Assembly (NCBI GenBank): GCA_947184155.2
Contig: CAMXCT020001694.1
Location: 62,001 to 126,000, forward strand
DNA: 64,000 nucleotides
From: Cladocopium goreaui
Taxonomy: Eukaryota > Sar > Dinophyceae > Suessiales > Symbiodiniaceae
Reading direction: 5' to 3'
The notes beneath the pieces were generated by a model. The model worked only from the letters and a program-made list of their open reading frames with translations, was not told where the DNA came from and made no database searches. Made by a program: the position numbers and the translations under genes. Positions 44,561 through 53,946 of the stretch are shown here, piece after piece. The first letter of the stretch is position 1. Each line of letters opens with the position of its first letter.

Positions 44561-46032
44561 ATATAGTTTATAATATGTGTGTATATATATATATTATGTA
44601 AAGCAAGCAGCAAGCATTTGCGCCTCCGATTCTCACCTCAAGTCGCCTGAGCTGTTCAAATGCCAAGAATAGTAGCAACAGTCAACATGCGCACAAAAAT
44701 TTTGAAGTACTTTCTGGGACATTCTAGGACAAGAGTAAGGGGTAGTCGGTCACGCCCGAGAGTCAGGGTAAATCAGCATGTCCCACCGCTGCATGAGGCT
44801 TTTCGCCACGATTCCTAACACCGTTGGAGGCCTGAGGATTCCTCAAGATGTTTGGAGGAAGGAATGAATCCTTGTAGTCCTTGTGCTTGGCAGCAATCGG
44901 CCTTCATGAGGGTAGTGTAGAGTTGTGTAGGAAGCGTGTGGGAAATGTTTAGAAGGCAAGGACTCTTTGATTTGGATTGATTTGGTGCATAGAGTCCATA
45001 GGATTATCTTTTTTTGCAACCCTTGAACCCCATGGGCACAATATGGCACAACATCAGATCAAGAAGGGGTCAACTTTGGTGGGATGGTTTCGACATGCGA
45101 CATGCTTGAAAGAACAAAACGGACATAGACTGCACGACAGATGGGCACAAGGAGGGTTTCTTTGGGTTGGGTGCTTTGGGGTCGCCTCTTCTTAGCCCTA
45201 ACCAGGGCCACTTGGATGATATTTTCGTGAGTGTTCGACGTATTCCGCATATTTCCGCGTTATGATATTCTCGGCTTCCACCACAAACGAATTCATGAGG
45301 GTCACAGACTTATTTTTGTGCCCGACTGTCCATACTGAACAGATTTGAACAGTGTCCTCGAGGTGTTGCCTTCATTGCAGGGGGGTTCCTTGAATGTGTT
45401 GAGAACCAGGTGGGAGTTGTTGCGAGTGCCATGCAAATAGTGAGGTTTGCTTGCGTTTCGCGCTTGTTGTGAGTCTATGGGTTGGCTAGTTATGCTGCTT
45501 GCTGGAGTTCTACAGATGCAACGAGGGAATGTTGATACGTTTCCAGCTGTTACAGCGACATCTGGAAGATTGTGGAAGAATTGCATTTGGATCAGGTCTT
45601 TATGACCGCGGCCAGCGAGGGCTCAGGTATTCCCAAGTGCGTGCTTGGACTTAGTGACAAGATGCGACAAGATGCGACAAGATGCGACAAGCATAGATAC
45701 TGCCACTGGAATCACTGGATGTCGATTGAATTTTGAATCTTCTTTGCTTGTCGTGCGAAGACTCCATAAATTCCTAGAGATCATGAGCGAAGGCAGCTGC
45801 TATGAATTTCATCGGCAGCAATCCCAGACACCAAAGCCCTCATTTGTCAAAATGTTTCAACGTATCAGAGAAGTAGCTGCGTAACTGTACCTGTGCAAAT
45901 GCATGCCACATCAAATTGCCAAGGTGGGATACTCTTTACCATTGGGGGCCTTGTTTTGCGGCTAGTTTGCATCTTCGGTTAGAAAGAGCCAGATGGTGAG
46001 TCTCATTTTCTGTGATCTGAGGTTTTTCCCAG
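44561..46032. other. Non-coding stretch after the retroelement
   Basis: No exon recognised. Contains a TA run at 44583-44598 and four tandem ACAAGATGCG units at 45656-45692. Confidence 0.45.
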
Positions 46033-47465
46033 ACATGGCAGCAGAGAGCAATCTATGCTACACTGTTGGCTCCCTCCTCTACACAGTTGCAAGCAGCCTG
46101 AGTGCCACTTGGACTCTCTTAGCAAGCCCATGGGTGAGATGATATTGTCCAGTTTGGGGAAAGATAGCAGGTGGTAGGGTAGCTGTGTGACATTTGGGTG
46201 ATCCCCCGATTGTCAGACATTTCTGGCACTGTGTGCAAGAGCCATGCCTGAGGTGATTCTGTGGAAGGCTGCCGGGCTAAGCATTCTGCAGCTGCATGGG
46301 AGAAGTTTGAAGTGATTTGAACCCAAAACTGAATTATGTTGAACTTGTGTAGATCCAGCAGTTGTTATGAACTACATCGTCATTTCCGTCTCAGAGAGTG
46401 TTGTCCCCATTTCCGTCTTGTCCTTGGCTCGAACTTTGGTAGGACGAGCAGTTTGGCTTGGCCTATTTGGCGGCTTTGAATCACATCAGCGGGCAGGACA
46501 GTCCACATATCCACAAGAGAATTCTGAAGATCATGTGGTGTTGTTGTCGTCGCATGCCGCCACAAGGAGAGATCCCGATCATTCCTGGCTGGTTCGCAGC
46601 AATCAGGAGCATTTTCAGTAGCTTCCTGCATTTAAGCGACAAAATGATCAAAATGCCTCGACAATGTGCATTTGATTTTTCTGAGTTTGACATGCTTCGC
46701 CCCGATTTACAGTTCATCACACGACTAAGGTGAGAGGAATCGTATTCATCCATATCTACTGTGCTGTGTCTGTCATTGTCTCTTTGCTGAGTAGTGACCC
46801 GCTGCTACTTGTGGGTTGATCCGGTGATGCCATTTGATCCCAAAATTCCCAGGGAAGCTGATTCTTGCATTTGCCGAGGCTGTGATGAACTTTTGCCTTG
46901 CTCTCAACCACTTCTTGAGCTCACCCAACCTCTTCACGATGACAAGGGCGGGTAATGATGCCTGGACATGCCTGGACAGCATTTGCATTGTGTGATTATG
47001 TATAGAGATGTATAGAGATTTTCGCAAGAGTTGAAGAAACCGTGTTGCTCCTCCACCAGCTTCCCTGTTCACTCAGGAATTCTTGCCCTTTGTTTTGCTC
47101 CATTTGGTATTGCTGATGCACTCCGCAGTTGTGAAGACTCCCAAGACTCAGCCTTTTCATGCATCTTTGGCTTTACAGATGACTCATTTTTGTGCAGCAC
47201 TGCGGTTAGCTGGGCCCTGCGGCTTTCCTTTTCTCGCTGAGGTGCGAGAAAGTTCAAGTTTTTGTTTTATCTCTTTTGACAGCTTTTGGACCCACAAGCT
47301 GTCCAAGGCACTTGTGATATCACTTCGCTGCATTACAGTGGCAGCCTGGATGCATCTCAGACCTCTCAGATGCACAAGCATGGTCAAGTGCGGTCAAGCT
47401 TGCATCTGAATCCCGGCCGACAGGTGATTATGCTGCTGGCAATTGGCACATTTCTTGCAGGCTAA
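46033..47465 (+). CDS. Unknown membrane protein, multi-exon
   Basis: Four splice-bounded pieces. 46033-46125 or 46133 encodes a helix Y-T-V-G-S-L-L-Y-T-V-A-S-S-L-S-A-T-W-T-L-L. 46359-46438 (donor TTG|GTAGGA) encodes V-V-M-N-Y-I-V-I-S-V-S-E-S-V-V-P-I-S-V-L. 47077-47241 (55 codons, donor GAG|GTGCGA) starts E-F-L-P-F-V-L-L-H-L-V-L-L-M-H. 47283-47423 (47 codons) reads L-L-D-P-Q-A-V-Q-G-T-C-D and is either followed by a GTGATT donor or reads on to V-I-M-L-L-A-I-G-T-F-L-A-G and TAA at 47463-47465. The last two exons are phase 0 at both ends and separated by only 41 bp. If the 46125 GC donor is used, the first two pieces also join in phase. I do not recognise the family; the G-S-L-L-Y...A helix is faintly YrhK-like. 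The exon at 35637 may belong here. Confidence 0.5.
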
Positions 47466-48644
47466 TCATTTGCCATTGACTGCTACTTGCACTATACCTT
47501 GCACTATACCTTGCACTATACTTGCACTAGTTGCCCAATGTGTCTCATTGCGTCCCCACAGCATGATGTAGAGACCTAACAGGTCTAACAGGGGTATGCA
47601 ATGACTGCGATAGTGCCAGGACTGATGCATCCTCCACCACCGCCTTTGCTGGAGCGTCATTCTTTGCGGTGGCATTTTCGCGCACGACCCCTGATCATTT
47701 GAGAGACCAGGCCGTGTAGGAGCACTGCACTTCGACATTCGATTCATTTTGGTTCACTTGATTATCTTGATTTGATGCCGGCGGATTTGAAAAGCGACTC
47801 GTGGCCAGGAACGCGGAGCAGCTTAATCATAGATTTATGCACGCGAATAATTCATGAACGCACAAATGCACACAGAACTGCATTTGCATATGCGCGCGCA
47901 CTTACACACACGGACGCACATATGTATATACATACATATATGTCTACAATTATCACATTCTGCTGCATTGCATTACATTACATCGCATTACATTGTATCT
48001 AATACACGTACACTCCTTCGGAAGCCTACGCCCTATATATCCCTATATAGCATTGTACTCTTTGAGGGCCAGTGCAAGCGTTGCAACGATGTTTGGTGGT
48101 GTTGGCAACCAATGATCCTAGCTGTGGAATGCCGGATTCTTTTAGGGAACAAACACAGGCCCGGAAGCTGCCGATGTATGGGATGTGGTCAATACCAATT
48201 TTTTACAGTGCATAGTGAGTGCGAGAGCCATCAGATACCGTTTGATTATGGTGGTAAGCAGTCTGCGCATGGGTTTTCTGATGAGCACACACTTTTCCAA
48301 AATGTCAGAAAGGAAATCAATGTCATGCCTGTCATGGCTTGAACTTTGAATATTTGGAATGCGTTTTGCTGCAATTCTGGCCCAGGCTGACCTGTGATAG
48401 GAGATAGATTGGACGTTCCTGATCAAGACCCCTTGGCATCCACTTCCTACGGTCCTCAACAAGTTGTTTCCAGATAAGGATATATATATATATAGTATAT
48501 ATATAATATACACACGCGCACACACACATGTATATGTATATACATATGATTTTGATGCATGTATGTGCGCGCATGTCTACATAGACTGACTATACTGCGA
48601 CTCATGAATGAGTTCTGGGTCTTGTCACTCCGCGAGTACCAGCG
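47466..48644. other. Non-coding stretch with simple repeats
   Basis: TTGCACTATACC triplet at 47486-47525, ACAC/TA-type repeats near 47905-47960, ACATTAC units at 47966-47995, and TA/CACA runs at 48480-48545. A + strand frame at 48055-48342 is open but unrecognised. Confidence 0.45.
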
Positions 48645-49303
48645 ATGTTCAACGTGGGATGCCTGCCATGTTGCTTTGGCGTCCGGGGTGGTGCATGCGT
48701 ACAGGCAGATGTGCCGCGGGCACAGCTATCCAGTGGGACCATTTTGGGTGAATATGTTGGAGGCTCGGAGCATTTCTCTGCAGTGCCCTTTGCCGCTCCG
48801 CCCGTTGGCATCCGTCGGTGGAAGAAACCAGAGCCTGTCGAGCCGTGGCCGGGAGAACTCGACTGCAGCAGCCGCCGTCCACCAGACGACCGTCGCGGAA
48901 GGCCTGTGCAATCAGTTGATCCCGAGCATGACCGGCAACCGACAGAGGATTGTCTTCATTTGGACATTTGGCTTCCAATGGGGACACTGGGTTCATTATC
49001 TAGATCACCCAAAGGACTTCCAGTGCTTGTGTGGATATATGGTGGTGGTTTGCTTTCTGGTTCAAAAGATGACCCTGGCTCTTCTGGCCAATGCTATGCA
49101 GAACAGGGAATTATTTTTATTTGCATCAACTACAGAGTCGGCGCTTTGGGCTTCCTTTGTCCCAGACACGGTGATCCCAACTGTGGACTTTGGGATCAAG
49201 CCTGCGCCCTGCAGTGGATTCAGAATGAGATTGGCAACTTGGGTGGAGATCCAAAGAAGGTAACCATTATGGGCCAATCTGCCGGAGGAGATTCAGTCTA
49301 CTG
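48645..49303 (+). CDS. Carboxylesterase type B, 5' exon (about 220 codons)
   Basis: An alpha/beta-hydrolase of the cholinesterase/carboxylesterase family. Visible in order: G-T-I-L-G-E-Y with A-V-P-F-A-A-P-P-V-G and R-W-K-K-P (family N-terminal block), E-D-C-L-H-L-D-I-W, the oxyanion-hole strand W-I-Y-G-G-G-L-L-S-G-S, N-Y-R-V-G-A-L-G-F-L, G-L-W-D-Q-A-C-A-L-Q-W-I, and the nucleophile elbow G-Q-S-A-G-G with Ser212. The exon ends at a good donor (CTG|GTGCGAG, 49304). The family normally runs ~500-550 residues; the acid and His of the catalytic triad and the whole C-terminal half are absent here, and I found no matching exons before the SLC44 gene begins at 50.1 kb. The start ATG at 48645 follows a Cys-rich leader and could be preceded by an exon. 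Substrate unknown. Confidence 0.85.
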
Positions 49304-50138
49304 GTGCGAGCCCCCTCCCCTTTCTTCCGCTAGTGGAAGCCTGTCATGCATTGTGCACACACGTGCACACGGGTTTCGCGGTTTTGCTTTTAGCATGCAT
49401 CAATTGTTTGTGCATACGTCTATAGTCCGTTGCCGTGTATATGATATGGATTACACAAATTGTATGCATCTATTTTTGGAAATAAGGCTTGCTTGGTCAG
49501 TGACAGCTTGGCATATGATAGGTCAGCAACAGTCAAAGTGCCGCCTCGCGACGCCTGTTGGCTCATAGCACGATACACAAGACCAGTTGCCATGTGCTGT
49601 GGTGCCCGCGAAGATGACGATGACGACTCTGCGAACCCTGGGCCAGATATCAACCGAAAGTGCTTTGGCTCAAGAGACTATAGTGACTATACACGAAGAA
49701 TAGCTGAGCGCAAGCTGAGCACAAGCTGGCAGACTTGATGTTACTTGATGTTGTGAGAAAAGGCCTGCAGACAGCAAGTCTGCTGATGGTTGCTCGGTTT
49801 GCTGGGGGTTGCAGTTGCCTAGAATGAGCAGCCTGGCCTGACTTGGAAAGGTGCACAGATCTATTCTGCATCTTGGCACAGCATTGGGACACTTCAAGAA
49901 GCAACAGCTGACATCAGCTGACAAGTGACATGATTTCCGAATTTCCAGTGCCGAAGGTATTGATAATCGGATGCTTGAGGCCTACCTGTGCTGGTGATTT
50001 TCATCTTGTGGCCACTCTCAGTTATTGCTTGCCTTAAGGCCAGGAAGTTGTGTGGACGGCGACTGCTTGATCTCCAGAAATTGTTGTGTTCGAACCACAT
50101 TGGATCACCGCGAGTGCCGTCTGTTTCATTTGTGCAAG
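49304..50138. other. Intron or intergenic stretch
   Basis: No further esterase exon is visible. TTTGGCTCAAG at 49664-49674 matches the last 11 bases of the dinoflagellate spliced leader. A hydrophobic frame near 49988-50040 (M-L-V-I-F-I-L-W-P-L-S-V) might be a first SLC44 helix but cannot be joined. Confidence 0.4.
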
Positions 50139-51074
50139 GATGTAGATGGCGCCTATGCCCTGTCCCATGGCCATGATCACTATGGACGGTTCTGCGGATT
50201 GAATCACTTGGAGGACAGAACAACCTACAGGACGTACACAATACTTAAACAATACTTAATAATACTTACACAATACTTACACATGTACCAAGGTGATCTA
50301 AGCTGTTCTTTTTTTGCTCTTCACACTTTCAAATTCAGAGTGCTGGCCCATGCAACGATAGACAAATCACGCCAGAGAGCTATCTGCACCAGGAAAAACA
50401 GTACGTGTTCTATCCGGATTTACAAAATGACTTCAAGCAGGACTCAGCGACAGGTCTCATGAGAGATATATAGATCTGAATAGATCTGAATAGATCTGAA
50501 TAGATCTGAATAGATCTGAAGTAGTAGGTTTCCTAATTGTTTCCTTGATTTTATTCTTGAATTGCAGGACCCATCCCTGTTGAATCGGTACGGAGTTTGT
50601 GTAGAGAAGTGTCCGGAGCAGTTCGAGACCGTCGAAGACTATCAAGATGTCAAAGGTGGGAGTGCATCGAACATCAAAGGGGGGCAGCCTATGAGGCACC
50701 CAGAAGACCCCACATGGTTTCTTGCAAGTCGATATCAGAGAGAGGCCACCCAATGTCAAAGCAGCACAAGCAAACCAACTTGAACATGCTTGAACCATCT
50801 TGAACTACGTGCTGTTTGCTCGTGGACAATGGGGAGTCAAACTCTGCTCCACGTCGCTCCACCTTATGCAAATGAGGCTGTCAGATTTACCAACATTTCC
50901 TTTGGCTGGGCGATGTATCCCATATGATCCGCCTCCAACCTTTTCTGCTGGTGCCGAGCAGCTTTCCTTGAAATCTTGCAAGCTGAAGTAGTATCATATT
51001 TGCACATGTGTGATGTGGAACAGGCTGCCAAAAGCAAACAAATCGCAGATGAAACCATGATCCTCAGAAGACGG
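50139..51074 (+). CDS. Choline-transporter-like protein (SLC44/CTL), partial
   Basis: Five exons give the large first extracellular loop of the CTL family: about 50139-50233 (Y-A-L-S-H-G-H-D-H-Y-G-R-F-C-G, the (D/N)xxGxxCG block), 50339-50440 (Q-Y-V-F-Y-P-D-L-Q, matching the family K-P-Y-L-x-Y-F-D-L), 50568-50655 (L-N-R-Y-G-V-C-V-E-K-C-P-E, the C-V-x-x-C-P hallmark), 50837-50946 (G-R-C-I-P-Y-D-P-P, the R-C-x-P hallmark) and 51024-~51072 (A-A-K-S-K-Q-I-A-D-E, the pre-TM2 helix). Junctions keep phase if donors are GA (50441), GT (50656) and GC (50947). CTL proteins are multi-pass plasma- or organelle-membrane carriers linked to choline. The N-terminal helix and all later membrane helices are not found in the window, so the gene is either continued by exons I cannot see or is a fragment. 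Confidence 0.72.
50461..50521. repeat. Intronic 10-bp minisatellite (AGATCTGAAT)
   Basis: Five tandem AGATCTGAAT units inside the 127-bp SLC44 intron 50441-50567. Confidence 0.95.
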
Positions 51075-52124
51075 GCTTGATCGGAAAGGAATCCGTGTAG
51101 TGTAGATACATAAGTTACCGACCTGGGCTTGTCCTTTTCTGCTTTCCTATCTCAGGTTCTGTGCAGATCCCCCATGCCTGATGACAGAGGACAGGAAGAC
51201 ATCCTTGTCACGGTCTCAGTATGTCCAGCACTGACGTCTTCGCATAGCAATGCATAGCATAAATCAATTATATATATATATACACATGTACAGATACACA
51301 TGCCAACCCCTTTTTCGCTAGGCTCTCGCAACCCTCCATTGGATTGTGTTTGTACCAGACCTACCGTAGCTATGTTGAATTGTGCATGTTTGAGTAGTTG
51401 TGAAGAGAAAACATCGACGCATACACGCTGTCCGAGGGGGACATTTCCGTGCTGTCAAACATTCACATCTTCTGGCGCATACCATGCAGAACATGCAGCG
51501 ACTCTCGGAAGGGTCGTTTGAACGCCTAGGCCAACCAACCCCAGGGAGGTCTGCGGATTACAGAAAGATGGCACGAGCAGATTCTGGCTTGTTAGCAAGG
51601 CAACTGTGTGCATGCCTAAAAAAAGACGTCAGGGGCGCTGGCGGCATGGACTTTGCGACCAAAGGTTGAAGGATATTATATATATATATAGCTGTTTATG
51701 TATATTCACATATGAGATTTTGATGAGCTTATGCAAGAATTTCTGTTGCTGCGTCACACCATGAATGATTTGAATGGAGCGATAGATCTTTGTGGCGCAA
51801 GGGCGGTCCATGAATCGATTGTGGACTATTGGACTCATGTGGCTGGAAGCGAGAGTGAGGTTTTGTAGCAATTGTGTGTGTGTGTTTGCGGGAAGGATGA
51901 TGGTGAGAACCCTTCAAAAGGTGGTGCTGCTAGCTGATATGATTGGCTTGGAAAGCTCTTGGAAATAAGGTTGGCCATTGAGAAGGTGATATGCACTGGC
52001 AAAAAACATCAATTAAAGGACCGGATAACCCCACAAGTCAACTTCTTCCAATAATCAGAAAAAGTGGTTGATGCGGCACGGAGAAAGAAGAAAGGACAAA
52101 GGAGATGGTGGCGGGTCAATCATT
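51075..52124. other. Region with one possible exon and microsatellites
   Basis: An open stretch at about 51399-51478 reads E-N-I-D-A-Y-T-L-S-E-G-D-I-S-V-L-S-N-I-H, bounded by an AG acceptor and a possible GC donor; it looks coding but I cannot assign it. TA runs at 51268-51283 and 51675-51690. Confidence 0.35.
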
Positions 52125-52870
52125 TTAAAAGTTGTATGTGAAGAGTTGTGTGTGAGAAAGTTGTGTGTGAAAGAGTTGTGTGTGAAAGGTTGTGAGTGAA
52201 AGAGTTGTGTGTGAAAGACTGTGAGTGAAAGAGTTGTGTGTGAAAGATTGTCTGTGACAAAGTTGTGTGTGAAAGAGTTGTGCATGACAAAGTTGCTTGT
52301 GACAAAGCTGTGTGTGAAAGATTGTGTCTGTGTGTTTGTGTGACAAAGTTGTGTGTGAAAGATTGCGTGTGACAAAGTTGTGTGTGAAAGATTGTCTGTG
52401 ACAAAAGTTGTATAAAGTTATGTGTGACAAAGTTGTCTGTGACAAAGTTGTGCTTTAAAGAGTTGTGTGTGACAAAGTTGTGTGTGACAAAGATGTGTGT
52501 GAGAGAGAAGTTGCACGTGAGTGAGATGTGTGTGAAAGATTGTGTGTGACAAAGTTGTGGGTGACAAAGTTGTGTGTGAGAGATGTGTGTGAAAAAGTTG
52601 TGTGTGACAAAGATTGTGTGTGACAAAATTGTGTGTGTGTGTGACAAAGTTGTGGGTGACAAAGTTGTGTGTGACAAAGTTGTGTGTGCCAAGTTGTGGG
52701 TGACAAAGTTGTGTGTGAGAGAGAGATGTGTGTGAAAAAGTTGTGTGCGAAAGAGTTGTGTTTGACAAAGTTGTGTGCGATAAAGTTGCATGTGAGAGAG
52801 AGAGAGGGAGAGAGAGATGTGAAAGATTGTGCGTGACAAAGTTGTGTGTGACAAAGTCGTATTTGAGAGA
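52125..52870. repeat. Minisatellite GTTGTGTGTGACAAA / GTTGTGTGTGAAAGA
   Basis: About 750 bp of imperfect 13-16-bp units, with a GAGA run at 52793-52820. Long minus-strand frames rich in T-Q-L-C-H-T are artefacts of the repeat. Confidence 0.96.
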
Positions 52871-52872
52871 GA

Positions 52873-53295
52873 TGGACCCACTTGCAGCGTGGATGTCACC
52901 AAGTGCCACGCCTGCCACGCCAAATGAAAGTCGATGTCGCCAAGTGCTACGCCTGCCACGCAAAACGACGGTAGATGTCGCCAAGTGCCACGCCTGCCAC
53001 GCAAAACGACGGTAGATGTTGCCAAGTGCCACGCCTGCCACCCAAAGTGCCGCGGTGACACCGCGCGACCAAGGGGCCCCAAGCGTGCCACCAGAGCCAG
53101 CCCAGTGCCATAAGTGCCACGCCTGCCACACAAAACGACGGTAGATGTCGCCAAGTGCCACGCCTGCCACGCCTGCCACGCAAAACGACGGTAGATGTCG
53201 CCAAGTGCCACGCAAAGTGCCACGGCGTCACTGCGCGACCAAGGGGCCCCAAGCGCGCTACTACGGCCCAGTGCCATAAGTGCCACGCCTAAGAT
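52873..53295. repeat. 41-bp GC-rich tandem repeat with interspersed 100-bp block
   Basis: Units of GATGTCGCCAAGTGCCACGC-CTGCCACGCAAAACGACGGTA (41 bp) occur about six times. Two copies of a related block containing CGCGCGACCAAGGGGCCCCAAGCG and CCCAGTGCCATAAGTGCCACGCC interrupt them (about 53050-53128 and 53218-53290), giving a higher-order pattern. The extended minus-strand frame across both repeats is an artefact. Confidence 0.93.
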
Positions 53296-53946
53296 GCGGG
53301 GAACAAGTTGCATCTCATTCTATCTGGGTTCCATATGCAGGAGCGCGCGCGCACATATGTACGGTAGTTGCAAGCGCCATGTACCAAAATGTTTTGACAC
53401 ATTTTGACACGTTTTTGCTAGTGGGAGTATGTGCACAATTGGCAGCTGCATCATGCTGCATCTATATCGCTTGTCTTGGCGAGGCAGATGATATTCTTCT
53501 AGATGGATGGCGACGTGAACATGTGACAGAACAGGCTCGAACCAAAGTCCTGGAGTTGTGACAAAACCTACGGATGAACAGTTCCGACTGCATTTTGGAT
53601 ACTAACTGAATCTACCCCGCGAAATCTTGGCTGAAGGATTTGGACAGATTTGTACACTGCTCAGGGTTTGCCGCGCACAGGATCCAACAGGCAAAAGAAT
53701 ATCGAGACGATTTTATGATATTTTATGATATGTGGGTACCATGGTTGTGTCCCGTGTTTTTTCCTAAAAATATCGTCAAAGTCAATGTGCATGAAGCGGC
53801 CTTTGTGATGAAACAACACAAAGCAGCCAATCGGCATACTGCACGATTCACTTCGGAACAGTCTCGTCACTACTCTCAACCTTCTTTGCTAAGAGCAAGT
53901 CGCGGGTATAGAAAACAGAGCTAATCACACAGGAGATTTTTCCAAC
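53296..53946. other. Non-coding stretch upstream of NSUN6-like gene
   Basis: No exon recognised. A possible acceptor (TCACACAG at about 53932) lies just before the NSUN6-like start, so a 5' untranslated exon or spliced-leader addition site is plausible there. Confidence 0.4.

Noticed and set aside
52120..53313. Long minus-strand open frame of nearly 400 codons
   Set aside because: It runs through two unrelated tandem repeats and its protein is just the translated repeats.
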